DNA from: Garcia nutans
Lineage: Eukaryota; Streptophyta; Magnoliopsida; Malpighiales; Euphorbiaceae
DNA: 64,000 nucleotides
Direction: 5' to 3'
Assembly: GCA_947685225.1 (NCBI GenBank)
Contig: CANTUV010000024.1
Location: 15,394,001-15,458,000 of the forward strand
Shown piece by piece: positions 19,868 through 33,310 of this stretch (position 1 is the first letter of the stretch; the number at the start of each line of letters is the position of its first letter). A program made the position numbers and the translations under genes. The notes beneath the pieces are model-generated. The model made no database searches. It was not told the DNA's origin and saw nothing but the letters and a program-made list of their open reading frames with translations.

Positions 19868-22652
19868 TGTAAATAAATATACATAACATATAAAAGTCAA
19901 CACTTTTTAAAAGAAAAGACAAAGTCCAATGGCATTTTTGTAAATAAATTTTACAAATTTAAAATTAATAAAATAATTCAAAACTAAATTATTTTTTAAT
20001 AGAAGAGAGAAATTAGGACTTTTAATTTATTAAATAAATAATTTAATAATTAATTATTAAATTATTTTAATATATATATGGTTTAAAAATAAAGATGAAA
20101 AGAAAAAAAATTTAAAAAGTCTTCTTCTTCTTCTTCTTCTCCTCCACAAGGGCCGAATATCCATAGTTGTCTAGCTCAAGATTTTGATTCTTCCATACTC
20201 CATAAATTGAAGGATTTAATAAGTTTTAAGTGGATTTTTGGTGATTTCCACCAAATTTAGTAAGTTTCCAACTCTTTTCTTTGAATTTCATGGAAGATTG
20301 ATTTATTTGAGAATTTGAATTTTTAAGTAGTATGTTATAATTGTTGGAATTGGTGTGTATGATGTTATTTTGGTAGTTAACAATGATTTTAAGATTAGAT
20401 TGAAGAGATGATGGAGTTTGGATAAAGAATGGTGAAGAGAGAGAATTTAGGGTTATGGATTTTTTGGATTTTGAAAACATGAGCTTTAATTGTGCAAATT
20501 GGTTCTAAATGAGTTGTTTTGATTCTTAAACAAGTATTTTAAAGTCAAATATTGGATTTAGTTGTGTTTGGTTGGAGTTTGAGAATGGACGTGGAGATTT
20601 AGGGTTTTGGAAAAGTGATTTTTCAAAGTAGTTGAATTGTATGATTTTATTTGTTTAAGCATGTTATTTAGTGTTAAAAGTGAAGAATATAAGCTTGAAA
20701 TGAGTAATGGATTGTGTTGGAATAGAAAACCTTCAATGGGGGAAGGTTATGCCATTTTTGAGATTTTGTGTATAAGAGTGTATTTTTCTAATGTAAATAA
20801 TTTAAATGTATTAAAATATGTTTTTAATAATATAAATAAACTTAAAACACTAATTTAATTGTAGTAGAATGGAATTCTAATGTTAAAGTAAGGAAAGGCT
20901 AAATTTTTGAAAATTTGTAGGACTGATGTTTAATTATGGTTAAATATTGGAAATGCCATTAAATGTGATACTAAATGATTATTTGCTATCAGTTTAGGCA
21001 TTGAGGGAGGTTCATTTGCTTCATCCAAGTGGTGAAGGGCAAGTTGGAAAGATAGGATTGGAGGTTGTTTTAAGCTTGCTTTGGGTTGCTAGTGGAGGTA
21101 TGTATAAACTTTGAATATATTGTTTAGATTTGCATGACATTTGGGCTTAACACATTTTGGTTGGAAAATAAGTTAAGCTACTTGGTTCATTGATTGTGTA
21201 TGATTAATGTGCTATGACATTTGTAATTTCATATATGTGTTAGATGCATTGTGAAAAGCCATTGATAATGGCTAAATTGTGTAAAATGTAAAATATGTAT
21301 ATTATGTGAAAATATCCAAAGTAATTGGGTAATGTGTTGTGAATGCAAAAATTAGATATGTGGTATAATAAAATGAATTGATATTGATAAAAATGAGAAA
21401 GGTGAGAAAAGTGAGAAAGATGAGAAAGATGTGAAAAATGAGAAAAGTGAGAAAAAAAATGTGAAAATAAGGCAATGTGCCTAAATTGAATATGTGAAAA
21501 TGCGAAAGAGAATAATAATGAGAAAAATGAATAAATTATGCATCTAGTATGTTATTCAATTTTCAGAGTTCTATATTTGGTGCCATACTTATGATTGCCT
21601 ATGGGCTAAACGCTGGGCTGGTGAAAAGACTGGGTCATAAGCTAGGCCAGCTGATAAATATGATATTTTTGGGGTCAAAAGACCGGGTCATAAGCCTCAA
21701 AAATAAATCCTTGAAGCTAGACTAAGTGAAAAGACTGGGTCGTAAGCTCAGATCTAGTTGAATTATCCATGGATATATTGCCTACAGGGCTAGACACATG
21801 GTGCCATTATAGACAAAAATAGTAACTCTAAAATTTGAATAGCATATTTGATCCTTTTGGGCCCATCCTTGTCTTTGCTTTATACAGTTGAGCAATATAA
21901 TGAGATATAATGTTATGAGTTGTGATATATATATATATATGTGTTGTGAATTGACATTACATTTAGATTATATTGTTATCAAAGTTTGTACCACTAGGCT
22001 TCTGCTTAACGCGATTGTTTCCATCGTGCAGGTGACAGGGTAGACGCAATTGAGCCAGAGAGTTCTTCTAGACCAAGTCGGGTTTAGACTTGTAGTGAAG
22101 GTTGTTGAATTGTTATTGAGATCAAAAACACTGTCAGCAGTAAGTATATATTTTTATGTTATCGTACATTTTGAGTATTATACATAATATATTATGTTTT
22201 GAATTCTATGTATTGTATAATATAAAGAATGTTTAGGTCAATGTATTTGAAATGGGAGAATAAATGTGTTTTAAATTATATATATCTATACATAAATGTT
22301 TGAGAAACTTGGTGAAGTTGAAAGTATGGTTGAGATGGTGATTTGAAATTATTTGGGAGTGTTTTCTTTTTGCAGGTTGTGTTTTGCTAAATTTTGGAAT
22401 GTCCAAATTACAGACAAAACTCTGGCAAATTTTTTCCAAAGATTTTCATATATAATATTTATTTTAGGTTCCTATAACATGTAAAGAATATTTATATGCT
22501 ATTTAATTTTATATATTTAGAATTTGAAATTTTAAATTGGAAATGTGAAAATTTTTTATTAAATCGGTCTGTAACATTTTTGTACCATATATGCATATTT
22601 TACATATGCTGAAAATATATATTATATGTATATAGGGTATAAGTGTGTTAAA
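19868..22652 (+). repeat. 5' LTR of the Tekay element, 5'-truncated
   Basis: It aligns with 39280-42027 almost without a break, from ACATAACATATAAAAGTC to the GGGTATAAG end. At 21544-21580 and 21803-21850 two inverted arms (TTCAATTTTCAGAGTT and its complement-like AACTCTAAAATTTGAA) enclose phrases such as AAAGACTGGGTCATAAGC. GTGAGAAA repeats lie at 21390-21460. Confidence 0.85.
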
Positions 22653-22659
22653 TTTGTTT

Positions 22660-22697
22660 TGGTATAGAGCCTAGGTTTGAGGTTCTCGACCTAGGTG
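22660..22697 (+). promoter_or_regulatory. Primer binding site followed by a 10-bp hairpin
   Basis: TGGTATAGAGC is a one-base variant of the initiator-tRNA-Met primer site TGGTATCAGAGC. It runs into a hairpin with outer arms CCTAGGT and ACCTAGG and an inner GAG-GTT-CTC. The coding-free element inserted downstream has the same arrangement. Confidence 0.7.
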
Positions 22698-22821
22698 GAT
22701 TGATAGAGAGAGAAAATGAGGGATTTGAAAATAGTTTTTAATTTTTATTACATGCATTGGCACTGGCAGTTTCTAATATCTGATATAGTATTTTCTACTG
22801 TGTTTGCAGATATAGGTACTT

Positions 22822-23821
22822 ATGGCGTCTCAGCCACATCAAGCTGCTGAGAGTAGTGCAGAGAGTGTGGCTCCAGATGAGGGTAGAGATGGAGCTAGAG
22901 TTGTGTCTGCTGGTGAGGCATCTGTTTCTGTGCTTGTGAGACTAGCAGCTTATGAGATTCTGCTTGGTTGGGTATGACATATGGTAGAGTTGTTGAGGCA
23001 GGCTCCAGTTTCGCAGCCGCTACAGTCATAGCCACAGCCACAGTTGCCGGTGAGGCAATATGATAAATTGAGAAAGTATGGAGTTGAGGACTTTGTTGGT
23101 ACTACAGACCCTATTGTAGCAGAGCAGTGGCTAGACAGGGTTCAGAGGGTATTCATTCAGTTGCAGGCTAGCCCAAAAGAGAAGTTTGATTATGCCAGAT
23201 CTCTTCTGCAGAGGGATGCATATGATTGGTAGAAGACGGTTCCACATGCTCTGGATGATCCACCGGTCCTGACCTATGATGATTTTCTATGAAAATTTGA
23301 GCAGAAGTATACTCTGAGAGAGTATAAAGATGCAAAGAAGATGGAGTTCCTGAGTCTAAGATAGGATACCAGGATAGTGACCGAGTATGAGATCGAGTTT
23401 ATCCGGTTGAGTCACTATGCTGGTGGGATCATTTCTGACGAGTTTGACAGGTGCAGAAGGTTTGAGGAGGGACTGAGACCCTCTATCATGTGCATTATGG
23501 CAGGCTCCTGGTATCAAGATTTTTCCCAGTTAGTTGCAGCTGCCAAGAGTGTAGAGAGAGCACAGGCTCTTGCAGCAGCTGCCAGGGTTGAGGAGACCAG
23601 AACCCCAGAGTGATGCAGGGTCTTCATCAGTGAAGAGAAGCCGAGGGGGATATTTTCAAAGGTTTAGTAGGAGTCAGGAGCAGTTTGGTAGGTCAGTACA
23701 GCAGCAGAGACAGAGACAGAGACCTACAGTTTCAGTGGCAAGTGCTCCGACCCAGTGACTTAGAGACCTGCTCCACCTACTTGTGATCATTGTGGTAGAG
23801 CACACAGAGGTGTCTACTGGT
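22822..23821 (+). pseudogene. gag: gag of the Tekay element, first part
   Basis: ATG at 22822 begins a serine/alanine-rich head (MASQPHQAAESSAESV). The capsid-type gag domain follows from about 23045, with EDFVGTTDPIVAEQWLDRV, KFDYARSLLQRDAYDW and FEEGLRPSIMCIM. At least five in-frame stops (the first at about 22974, TAG at about 23230) and a frame change near 23600 disable it. The basic tail (RSRGGYFQRFSRSQEQFG) leads to the first zinc-knuckle residues (CDHCGRAHRG) at about 23781-23812, where the coding-free element interrupts. The zinc knuckle resumes at 33709. The family protein builds the particle. Confidence 0.8.
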
Positions 23822-23826
23822 GAAGA

Positions 23827-26668
23827 TGTAATACCCCTTCCCAGCCTACATGTGTAAGCCGAGTAGAGGAGCCTCACTATTCTAATGTTGCTACCAATTT
23901 TACTTAATTCAAATTTTAGTTTCGGTTTTACAGAAATTTTGCCAGAGGTTCGCCTAGAAATTGGATCCCAAGTGTCGACAAAAACTGTTTTTTCTGATTT
24001 TTGAAAACATTTTTACACAAACCAATGCAATCAATTTCAATACACTCCCAATGAATCCTCCTTATACCCTCAACTACAAACCTGAAGAAGAGTTCACACT
24101 TCTAATACAAAATAAGTAGAGGTTTATTATTATCACATACTACTAACGTACAGTATAACTGTAACACCCCCATACTCTATATAAGTACTATACATATACC
24201 GGGTATACATACAGTACGTATATAAAGTATAAGAATGTCACTTTTTGTTACAGTTTAAAAACCTATATCTGAGTTCAAATAATATTACATTAATTTAAAT
24301 ATAGAACATTTACAAAATCATTATACTTTCAATAATTTTACATATATATGATAATCTTGTCTTTACCAAAATTTCATTTATACATATGAATACATTCTTG
24401 TTAGAAATACAACATAACGAAATTATACATATATGCATCACCTTCTAGTTGGTCTCGAAATACTCTTACCCTTCTCGTGTCATAACATTTGACTTCCAGA
24501 TCAATCACCTACTCACCTGCGCGATTTATACAACCGCGCTAAGCCCGAAAGCTTAGTAATACAAATAAATATTATAAACATACATAACAGACAATCATAC
24601 TTATATGTTAACTTCATATATTATTATTTTCTTATCATATTTTCCCATTTCAATTACACCTTATATATATTTCTACTAATCTCATAATTATATACATATG
24701 CACGTATTTCATTAATACAACCCACAATTCCATGACTTATTAAAACATTCATAAAATAATACTCACAATGTCCACAACCACATCCATATTATACATCATA
24801 TTGTATTTTCATGTAGTACCTTCAGATCTCATCATTCAACATAGTTTTTCAATCCACATTCACCTTCAATAATTTACTTATACATTGTAATCATCTCATT
24901 TCATAATTATCATCATATATCTCATAACATTACATCTTATTCCATAATTCACATTTAAACAAAAATAATCATTAGTCTCATTATTCATTCATTTCACATT
25001 TCATGAATCACATTTAAACAAAGACAAGCATTGGCCCAAAAGACACTAATATGCTATTCAAAGTTCAGAGTTACTGTTTTGGTCTATAATCATAATCATC
25101 AATACATTTATCCATGGATATTCAACTAGATTTGAGCTTACGACCCAATCATTTCACTCAATCTAGTTTCAATAATTTGTTTTTGAGGTTTACGACCCGG
25201 TCATTTCACCCCCAAAACATCACATTTCACATTTTCCAACTGGAATCGGCTTACGACCCGGTCATTTCACCTATCCAGTGATTCATAGGCATGCCGCCAA
25301 AAATAGAACTCTGAAAATTGAATTAACACATTAGGCACACAATCATTTCATTTATCTCTTTATCAATCTCTTTTCATTTCATTTCTCATAATTAATTAGG
25401 CAACCATGCCTCAATTATATATTTCATTTGCCTTATCATAGCCAACAACCATGGCATCATATCTCATATGATCTCAAATCACAATAAAACAATTCAAATG
25501 TATATAATCAATGGCATTAACACACATTTTACATACTCATCACAACATTCATATTATACCAAACATAACATTATTAATATACATCAACAATGCATTACGT
25601 TTCCTAATATTAATATACATCAACAATGCACTACATTTCCTAACACATTTACAACCTAATGTGTATCAAGTCTCAAAGTCATATGCATTTATGCAATAAT
25701 GTAGTTTGTACTTACCTTAAAACCAACTCACACCAATCTATACACTTACTCTTCCAAGAATCCTCAACACTTAGATTAGGGCAATTCAACCTCTTCACAA
25801 CCTAATCCAAAAGGAATATTAGCAAAATGACCATATGAATAGTAAATTCTGGTTTTGGACTCAACTTAATCCTTATTTTGAAAAATTGTATAAAATAATA
25901 TACTTGACTAAAAACTCTAAAATTTTTACAGAATTTAGTTTTACATCTTAAAATCATTCCTTTAAAATTTCAGATCAAACTGAACACAAAATCTTGGTCA
26001 AATAGTTCACCCAACCAGACTGCTCCAATTGCCCTGCATCCTGGCAGCAGTTCTGAACTTTGTGAATTCCGTAAATTAAATTCAATCAATGTGGTTCCAA
26101 ATTATTTTTCTCAAATACTAGACTCACTAAGAAACAACATATCCAAAATTCAATTGGATATTATTTTTCTACATTTTATTAAAAATCCCGAAAGATAGCT
26201 GTCTCAGTTAAGGTACCTGCTGGAACAGGTCTAATAAAAATAATCTTTCCAAAATCATAACCATTCCAAAATCAAATCACCATATTTTTCAGTCATTCTA
26301 CACTCATAGAGGCACAACATATCAAAAATTTACTTCAATAACATTTTTCTATATTTAATTAAAAATCATACAAGTCACAACATTTACTAATTGTAAAACA
26401 GAAAAATTTCACTAAACACTACTCTTACTCTTCCATCACCAACACCAACCTAACTTCTTAACTTTAGTTCCATTTCAACACTTTTACACACACCATACAC
26501 AAACACACTCCAACCATCAACAACACTCCATCAAACTCAAACAAAAATTCCATATAGAACAAGAGAAATCAAAAGAAAACTTATTTGAATATTATGCCAA
26601 ATCTTCAACATCCATCTTCAATTCTCTCAAAATCCCTATAAATTTGATGTGTATATAAGTAAAATCAC

Positions 26669-26737
<69 letters not shown>

Positions 26738-26908
26738 TAAGAAGAAGAAGAAGCTCTCTCGTGTAAGAAGAAGAAGAAGAAGAAAAATATCTTTTCCCTT
26801 CTTCTTTTCATGTTTATCATATATATATATATAATATAATATAATAAATTATTTCTAAAAACCTCCACCACACACTTTTCTCCCTTTGACTTTTCTTTCT
26901 TCTTTTTC

Positions 26909-26951
<43 letters not shown>

Positions 26952-27337
26952 ATAAACTTACTTTTCCTACACCACTTTATACATTATGTATATGTAATAT
27001 ATATGTTGGTATATGTATATCTCTTTTATATTTCCTTTATATTTTCCATATTTTTCAAATACCACATAAATATATATCATCCCTCATATACACCTATTTC
27101 TTATAATATTTTCCTTACATATTTTACCAACATATCTTCTCACAACTACCATTCCAATGTACACCAAAATCGGATATTAAATTAATTCTTTTATCTTCTT
27201 TTGACTTTCATTAGTTTAACTTATATATGTTATATATATACCTTCACTTCTTTTCTCCTTCCATTAAACATACTCCTTAAATCCAAATACCATAATAATT
27301 ATTCCAAAACTTTTAGGGTGTACCTTGGGATATTACA
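23827..27337 (-). repeat. Left LTR of the coding-free element
   Basis: This 3511-bp LTR is nearly identical to 30251-33703. The largest differences are a much longer CT run (26669-26733), a 16-base insertion near 24748 and a few base changes. Inverted arms at 25045-25082 and 25297-25334 enclose repeated TTACGACCCGGTCATTTCACC phrases. Small frames at 25468-25699 and 26649-27185 lie within the LTR or its microsatellites and are rejected. Confidence 0.9.
26669..26733. repeat. CT microsatellite
   Basis: About 32 CT dinucleotides, followed by GAAGAA-rich sequence. The partner LTR has only about 13 at 33079-33104, so the run changed length after insertion. An ATT run follows at about 26911-26945 (partner 33281-33306). 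Confidence 0.95.
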
Positions 27338-27353
27338 ATTCTCTCCCCCTTAA
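27338..27353 (-). promoter_or_regulatory. Polypurine tract of the coding-free element
   Basis: The element strand reads TTAAGGGGGAGAGAAT directly before the LTR start TGTAATATCC. Just upstream is GATAATTTCGAGGACGAAAT, a phrase common at the 3' end of Tekay/Del elements. Confidence 0.8.
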
Positions 27354-30208
27354 ATAATTTCGTCCTCGAAATTATCTAGTACAATAGCAATCCATTCTTA
27401 ACATAATACCATCTTAACTTTCATATGAAGTTAATTATATTCTTAAGTTATTATGTCATCATATCATATAACTTTTACTCTCTCCCTTAGAGTCAATCAT
27501 CTTCTCTAAATTTCATAACTCATCATTAGATTTATATATATATCTTATTATTTTTTTATCCAAACATTCAAAATATCTCATTACATTCCCAATTAATTTA
27601 TCTTGATGCAAGAATCATATCATCTTATATTATACATGTACTTTGTCTAATTATTACACTCAATACATTCACGTTCATTTATTTATTAGAATATTACATC
27701 ATATACATTATCACTTAAATCTTATGCTCCTAGTACAACTGTACACATTAAATTTCAATAATGATTCATAATCTTCATAGAATCTAGATCAATTGATCTA
27801 TCTGTCACAATATACCCACGTTTCAATCTTGTTTAATTCAAATCAACAATTAATTTATTTAAACTTATCATGAAATTTCACAATATACATATATATATAA
27901 CTTAATTCCATTAGAGCAAACTTATATTCAAATCCTGATCTCTTCAGATCCATAGTCAGTAAAATTATCATGATTACAAATCACTTTAAATTATCTTTCA
28001 ATATACACATAGTTTATTTTCTACTATCTTAGTATAATTTCCACCAATTCTCATGATAATCTCATACCATACTTTCCATCCATAGTTCACTCACTTAAAC
28101 CTTAAGTCCATTCACTTATTCACTTTATACCATAAACATATTTAGTATAACTTTCAGTCACATTTTGTAATTTCCCCTTTTTAATATCTCCTCACATTTC
28201 ATACCATTACGATCTTTATATAATCAGCTTTCTATCACATTAGCCATAACTCAAAACATTTTACATTTCTCTTTTCTTTCCTTACTTTTCATAATTATAA
28301 TCAAATTTCTAACAAAACAAAAAAAATGATAAAGTATAACTTTACCAGTCATAATTCTTGACCATGTTTCTAGAAACATAATTATCAATCTCACCAAAAC
28401 TGCACTACAGTCATGTTATCTCAATTCCAATCTGTGGATAACAAAATTAATCGACCAAAATATACTAAACAAATCATAGAATTATAGGAGATTAATGGTC
28501 ATGCCTGAAGCTTATAAATCCATACTGTTCCTTTATTATTCAACTTCCAACCTTTCTAATTACAATGCTAAATCATATCAGAAGAATTACATATTCATTC
28601 TCTAAACTTTTGCTACACCAAGAGTTAACACATTTCAACTCTATCTCAAAACAATTTGCACTCGATTATGTTCATCATTAGCCTAACTCATGTTCAACAA
28701 TATTATTATTAACATCTCTTATGTATACATATTCAATCATATGCAATTCTTACACAATTTCCCTTTTGTTACTCCATTTCGAATCTATTTCTAATCCATT
28801 TACAATCTCTTATTATACACATATACATAAAACCTTCCCACATGTGGATACCTTGGGACTCAAAATATTATATAATCATCAGGTTCAGTGATTACCATAA
28901 CAATTTCACCATCCAATATTACTCGAGTCCATTCTCACTCTTAATTTCGTTACATAATCCATCTAGCTTTGCACAGTTCAAGACCTAATCTCTCTTAGGT
29001 CCACTAATACATGCAATATCATTCTTAATATCATTAGACCAGTAATTATACCACCTACATATTCATAGGCCACATCCATAATGTGACTCACTTCCCACAT
29101 TTCTTACATAATACAATTACATTCATATCGAAAAACTCATCTCACATATCCTATGCATGTATACACTTAATCATGTAATTTTATTTAATTTTCTCTTTTG
29201 CATACAATCTGTACATATTTAATGTTTATCATTTTTCTTTGAACATTATCATACTCATTCTTTTGACATGATTTAAATTATTCATCAACACAACAAATAT
29301 ATACATTCTAACCATAATAACACTTCACATATATTCAAGTCACATTTCTAATGTGACATCTCTCTCATTTATTTTTTTTAAAGCATTTAATGTACCTTCA
29401 TATCCATTTTCACCCTTTCCAGTCAAATGACTTAAAGTAACTCATTTTCACTCGCTCAATCACTTTTTTTTTCAAAACAAATTCTCATACTATCAATCTC
29501 ATTACCCAATTCGTAGTATTCTCATATGCAAGAATATTCATTGCAAATAGCTCATATGTTTAATATCTAAATAATCTTTATCAACATTCCATTAAAATTC
29601 TAAATTCTCAAATCACTATTTCACCTAAACTTCAACTTACAATTAATATCAACTTTAAAAACATCTTATATATATACCACAAAGCAACATCCAAACATAT
29701 AATTTTCACAATTACCACCATTAACATGAGCTTTCAAAATATTCAAACATATCACATTTCTAACATTGAAATCACAATGTTGCATTAAAATAACAATACA
29801 AACAATACCAATATATCTTTTTACTTAACCAACATCATCTCTTTTTCTTTTAAACAAAACTTTAACTTTATACACCCAAACCTTAAATGATCACATTTTG
29901 TCTATAACAATCAACTCACTCAATGTTCCACCATATTTCCTTCAAGTTAAAAATTTCTATTCTTTAATTTATCAATTAAACTCATATGAATGTTTCCATA
30001 TCATTTTTCATTTTTTTTTCATTTCATGTAGAACTTCATCCACATACTATCATCCATCTCATCTAATTCAAATACATTACAATTCACATAATGCCACATC
30101 CGAGACCAACCTAGGTGTTAATGCATATGCATGTATTATAAATTTCATTTCAAAACTTTTCTTTTTAATTCTCTTTAAGCTTTTCAAAACTTTCTCTTTT
30201 TAATTCTA
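27354..30208 (-). other. Non-coding interior of the coding-free element
   Basis: These 2.9 kb are very AT-rich, with frequent CATTT, TCATA and ATATAT words. The only frame of note (29898-30203, plus strand) has no domain and poor composition. No tandem array or GC box is present. I see no function beyond carrying packaging or priming signals. Confidence 0.65.
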
Positions 30209-30245
30209 CTTAGGCCGAGAATCTCGAACCTAAGCTCTGATACCA
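30209..30245 (-). promoter_or_regulatory. Primer binding site abutting a strong hairpin
   Basis: On the element strand TGGTATCAGAGC (30245-30234) is a perfect initiator-tRNA-Met primer site, five bases after the LTR. Its last base is shared with a hairpin (30209-30234) with arms CTTAGG and CCTAAG and an inner GAG-ATT-CTC stem. Confidence 0.85.
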
Positions 30246-30250
30246 AAAAT

Positions 30251-33200
30251 TGTAATACCCCTTCCCAGCCTACATGTGTAAGCCGAGTAGAGGAGCCTCA
30301 CTATTCTAATGTTGCTACCAATTTTACTTAATTCAAATTTTAGTTCCGGTTTTACAGAAATTTTGCCAGAGGTTCGCCTAGAAATTGGATCCCAAGTGTC
30401 GAAAAAAACTGTTTTTTCTGATTTTTGAAAACATTTTTACACAAACCAATGCAATCAATTTCAATACACTCCCAATGAATCCTCCTTATACCCTCAACTA
30501 CAAACCTGAAGAAGAGTTCACACTTCTAATACAAAATAAGTAGAGGTTTATTATTATCACATACTACTAACGTACAGTATAACTGTAACACCCCCATACT
30601 CTATATAAGTACTATACATATACCGGGTATACATATAGTACGTATATAAAGTATAAGAATGTCACTTTTTGTTACAGTTTAAAAACCTATATCTGAGTTC
30701 AAATAATATTACATTAATTTAAATATAGAACATTTACAAAATCATTATACTTTTAATAATCTTACATATATATGATAATCTTGTCTTTACCAAAATTTCA
30801 TTTATACATATGAGTACATTCTTGTTAGAAATACAACATAACGAAATTATACATATATGCATCACCTTCTAGTTGGTCTCGAAATACTCTTACCCTTCTC
30901 GTGGAATAACATTTGACTTCCAGATCAACCACCTACTCACCTGCGTGATTTATACAACCGCGCTAAGCCCGAAAGCTTAGTAATACAAATAAATATTATA
31001 AACATACATAACAGACAATCATACTTATATGTTAACTTCATATATTATTATTTTCTTATCATATTTTCCCATTTCAATTACACCTTATATATATTTCTAC
31101 TAATCTCATAATTATATACATATGCATGTATTTCATTAATACAACCCACAATTCCATGACTTATTAATACTCACAATGTCCACAACCACATCCATATTAT
31201 ACATCATATTGTATTTTCATGTAGTACCTTTAGATCTCATCATTCAACATAGTTTTTCAATCCACATTCACCTTCAATAATTTACTTATACATTGTAATC
31301 ATCTCATTTCATAATTATCATCATATATCTCATAACATTACATCTTATTCCATAATTCACATTTAAACAAAAATAATCATTAGTCTCATTATTCATTCAT
31401 TTCACATTTCATGAATCACATTTAAACAAAGACAAGCATGGGCCCAAAAGACACTAATATGCTATTCAAAGTTCAGAGTTACTGTTTTGGTCTATAATCA
31501 TAATCATCAATACATTTATCCATGGATATTCAACTAGATTTGAGCTTACGACCCAGTCATTTCACTCAATCTAGTTTCAATAATTTGTTTTTGAGGTTTA
31601 CGACCCGGTCATTTCACCCCAAAAACATCACATTTCACATTTTTCAACTGGAATCGGCTTACGACCCGGTCATTTCACCTATCCAGTGATTCATAGGCAT
31701 GCCGCCAAAAACAGAACTCTGAAAATTGAATTAACACATTAGGCACACAATCATTTCATTTATATCTTTATCAATCTCTTTTCATTTCATTTCTCATAAT
31801 TAATTAGGCAACCATGCCTCAATTATATATTTCATTTGCCTCATCATAGCCAACAACCATGGCATCATATCTCATATGATCTCAAATCACAATAAAACAA
31901 TTCAAATATATATAATCAATGGCATTAACACACATTTTACATACTCATCACAACATTCATATTATACCAAACATAACATTATTAATATACATCAACAATG
32001 CATTACATTTCCTAATATTAATATACATCAACAATGCACTACATTTCCTAACACATTTACAACCAAATGTGTATCAAGTCTCAAAGTCATATGCATTTAT
32101 GCAATAATGTAGTTTGTACTTACCTTAAAACCAACTCACACCAATCTATACACTTACTCTTCCAAGAATCCTCAACACTTAGATTAGGGCAATTCAACCT
32201 CTTCACAACCTAATCCAAAAGGAATATTAGCAAAATGACCATATGAATAGTAAATTCTGGTTTTGGACTCAACTTAATCCTTATTTTGAAAAATTGTATA
32301 AAATAATATACTTGACTAAAAACTTTAAAATTTTTACAGAATTTAGTTTTACATCTTAAAATCATTCCTTTAAAATTTCAGATCAAACTGAACACAAAAT
32401 CTTGGTCAAATAGTTCACCCAACCAGACTGCTCCAATTGCCCTGCATCCTGGCAGCAGTTCTGAACTTTGTGAATTCCGTAAATTAAATTCAATCAATGT
32501 GGTTCCAAATTATTTTTCTCAAATACTATACTCACTAAGAAACAACATATCCAAAATTCAATTGGATATTATTTTTCTACATTTTATTAAAAATCCCGAA
32601 AGATAGCTGTCTCAGTTAAGGTACCTGCTGGAACAGGTCTAATAAAAATAATCTTTCCAAAATCATAACCATTCCAAAATCAAATCAACATATTTTTCAG
32701 TCATTCTAAACTCATAGAGGCACAACATATCAAAAATTCACTTCAAGAAAATTTTTCTATATTTAATTAAAAATCATACAAGTCACAGCATTTACTAATT
32801 GTAAAACAGAAAAATTTCACTAAACACTACTCTTACTCTTCCATCACCAACACCAACCTAACTTCTTAAATTTAGTTCCATTTCAACACTTTTACACACA
32901 CCATACACAAACACACTCCAACCATCAACAACACTCCATCAAACTCAAACAAAAATTCCATATAGAACAAGAGAAATCAAAAGAAAACTTACTTGAATAT
33001 TATGCCAAATCTTCAACATCCATCTTCAATTCTCTCAAAAGTCCCTATGAATTTGATGTGTATATAAGTAAAATCACATCTCTCTCTCTCTCTCTCTCTC
33101 TCTCGTGTAAGAAGAAGAAGAAGCTCTCTCGTGTAAGAAGAAGAAGAAGAAGAAAAATATCTTTTCCCTTCTTCTTTTCATGTTTATCATATATATATAT

Positions 33201-33276
33201 AATATAATATAATAAATTATTTCTAAAAACCTCCACCACACACTTTTCTCCCTTTGACTTTTCTTTCTTCTTTTTC

Positions 33277-33310
<34 letters not shown>

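Noticed and set aside
19112..19876. Short frames on both strands, also at 61182-61632 and 62194-62764
   Set aside because: They cross ACACGGCC or CCATGG box arrays in LTRs, show no domain and are not conserved between LTR copies.
26649..27185. Frames over CT, GAA and ATT microsatellites
   Set aside because: Low-complexity translation only. The partner LTR has a different repeat length that changes the frame.
27338..30250. Possible hidden gag or pol in the coding-free element
   Set aside because: I looked for zinc knuckle, protease, RT and integrase words in all frames and found none.
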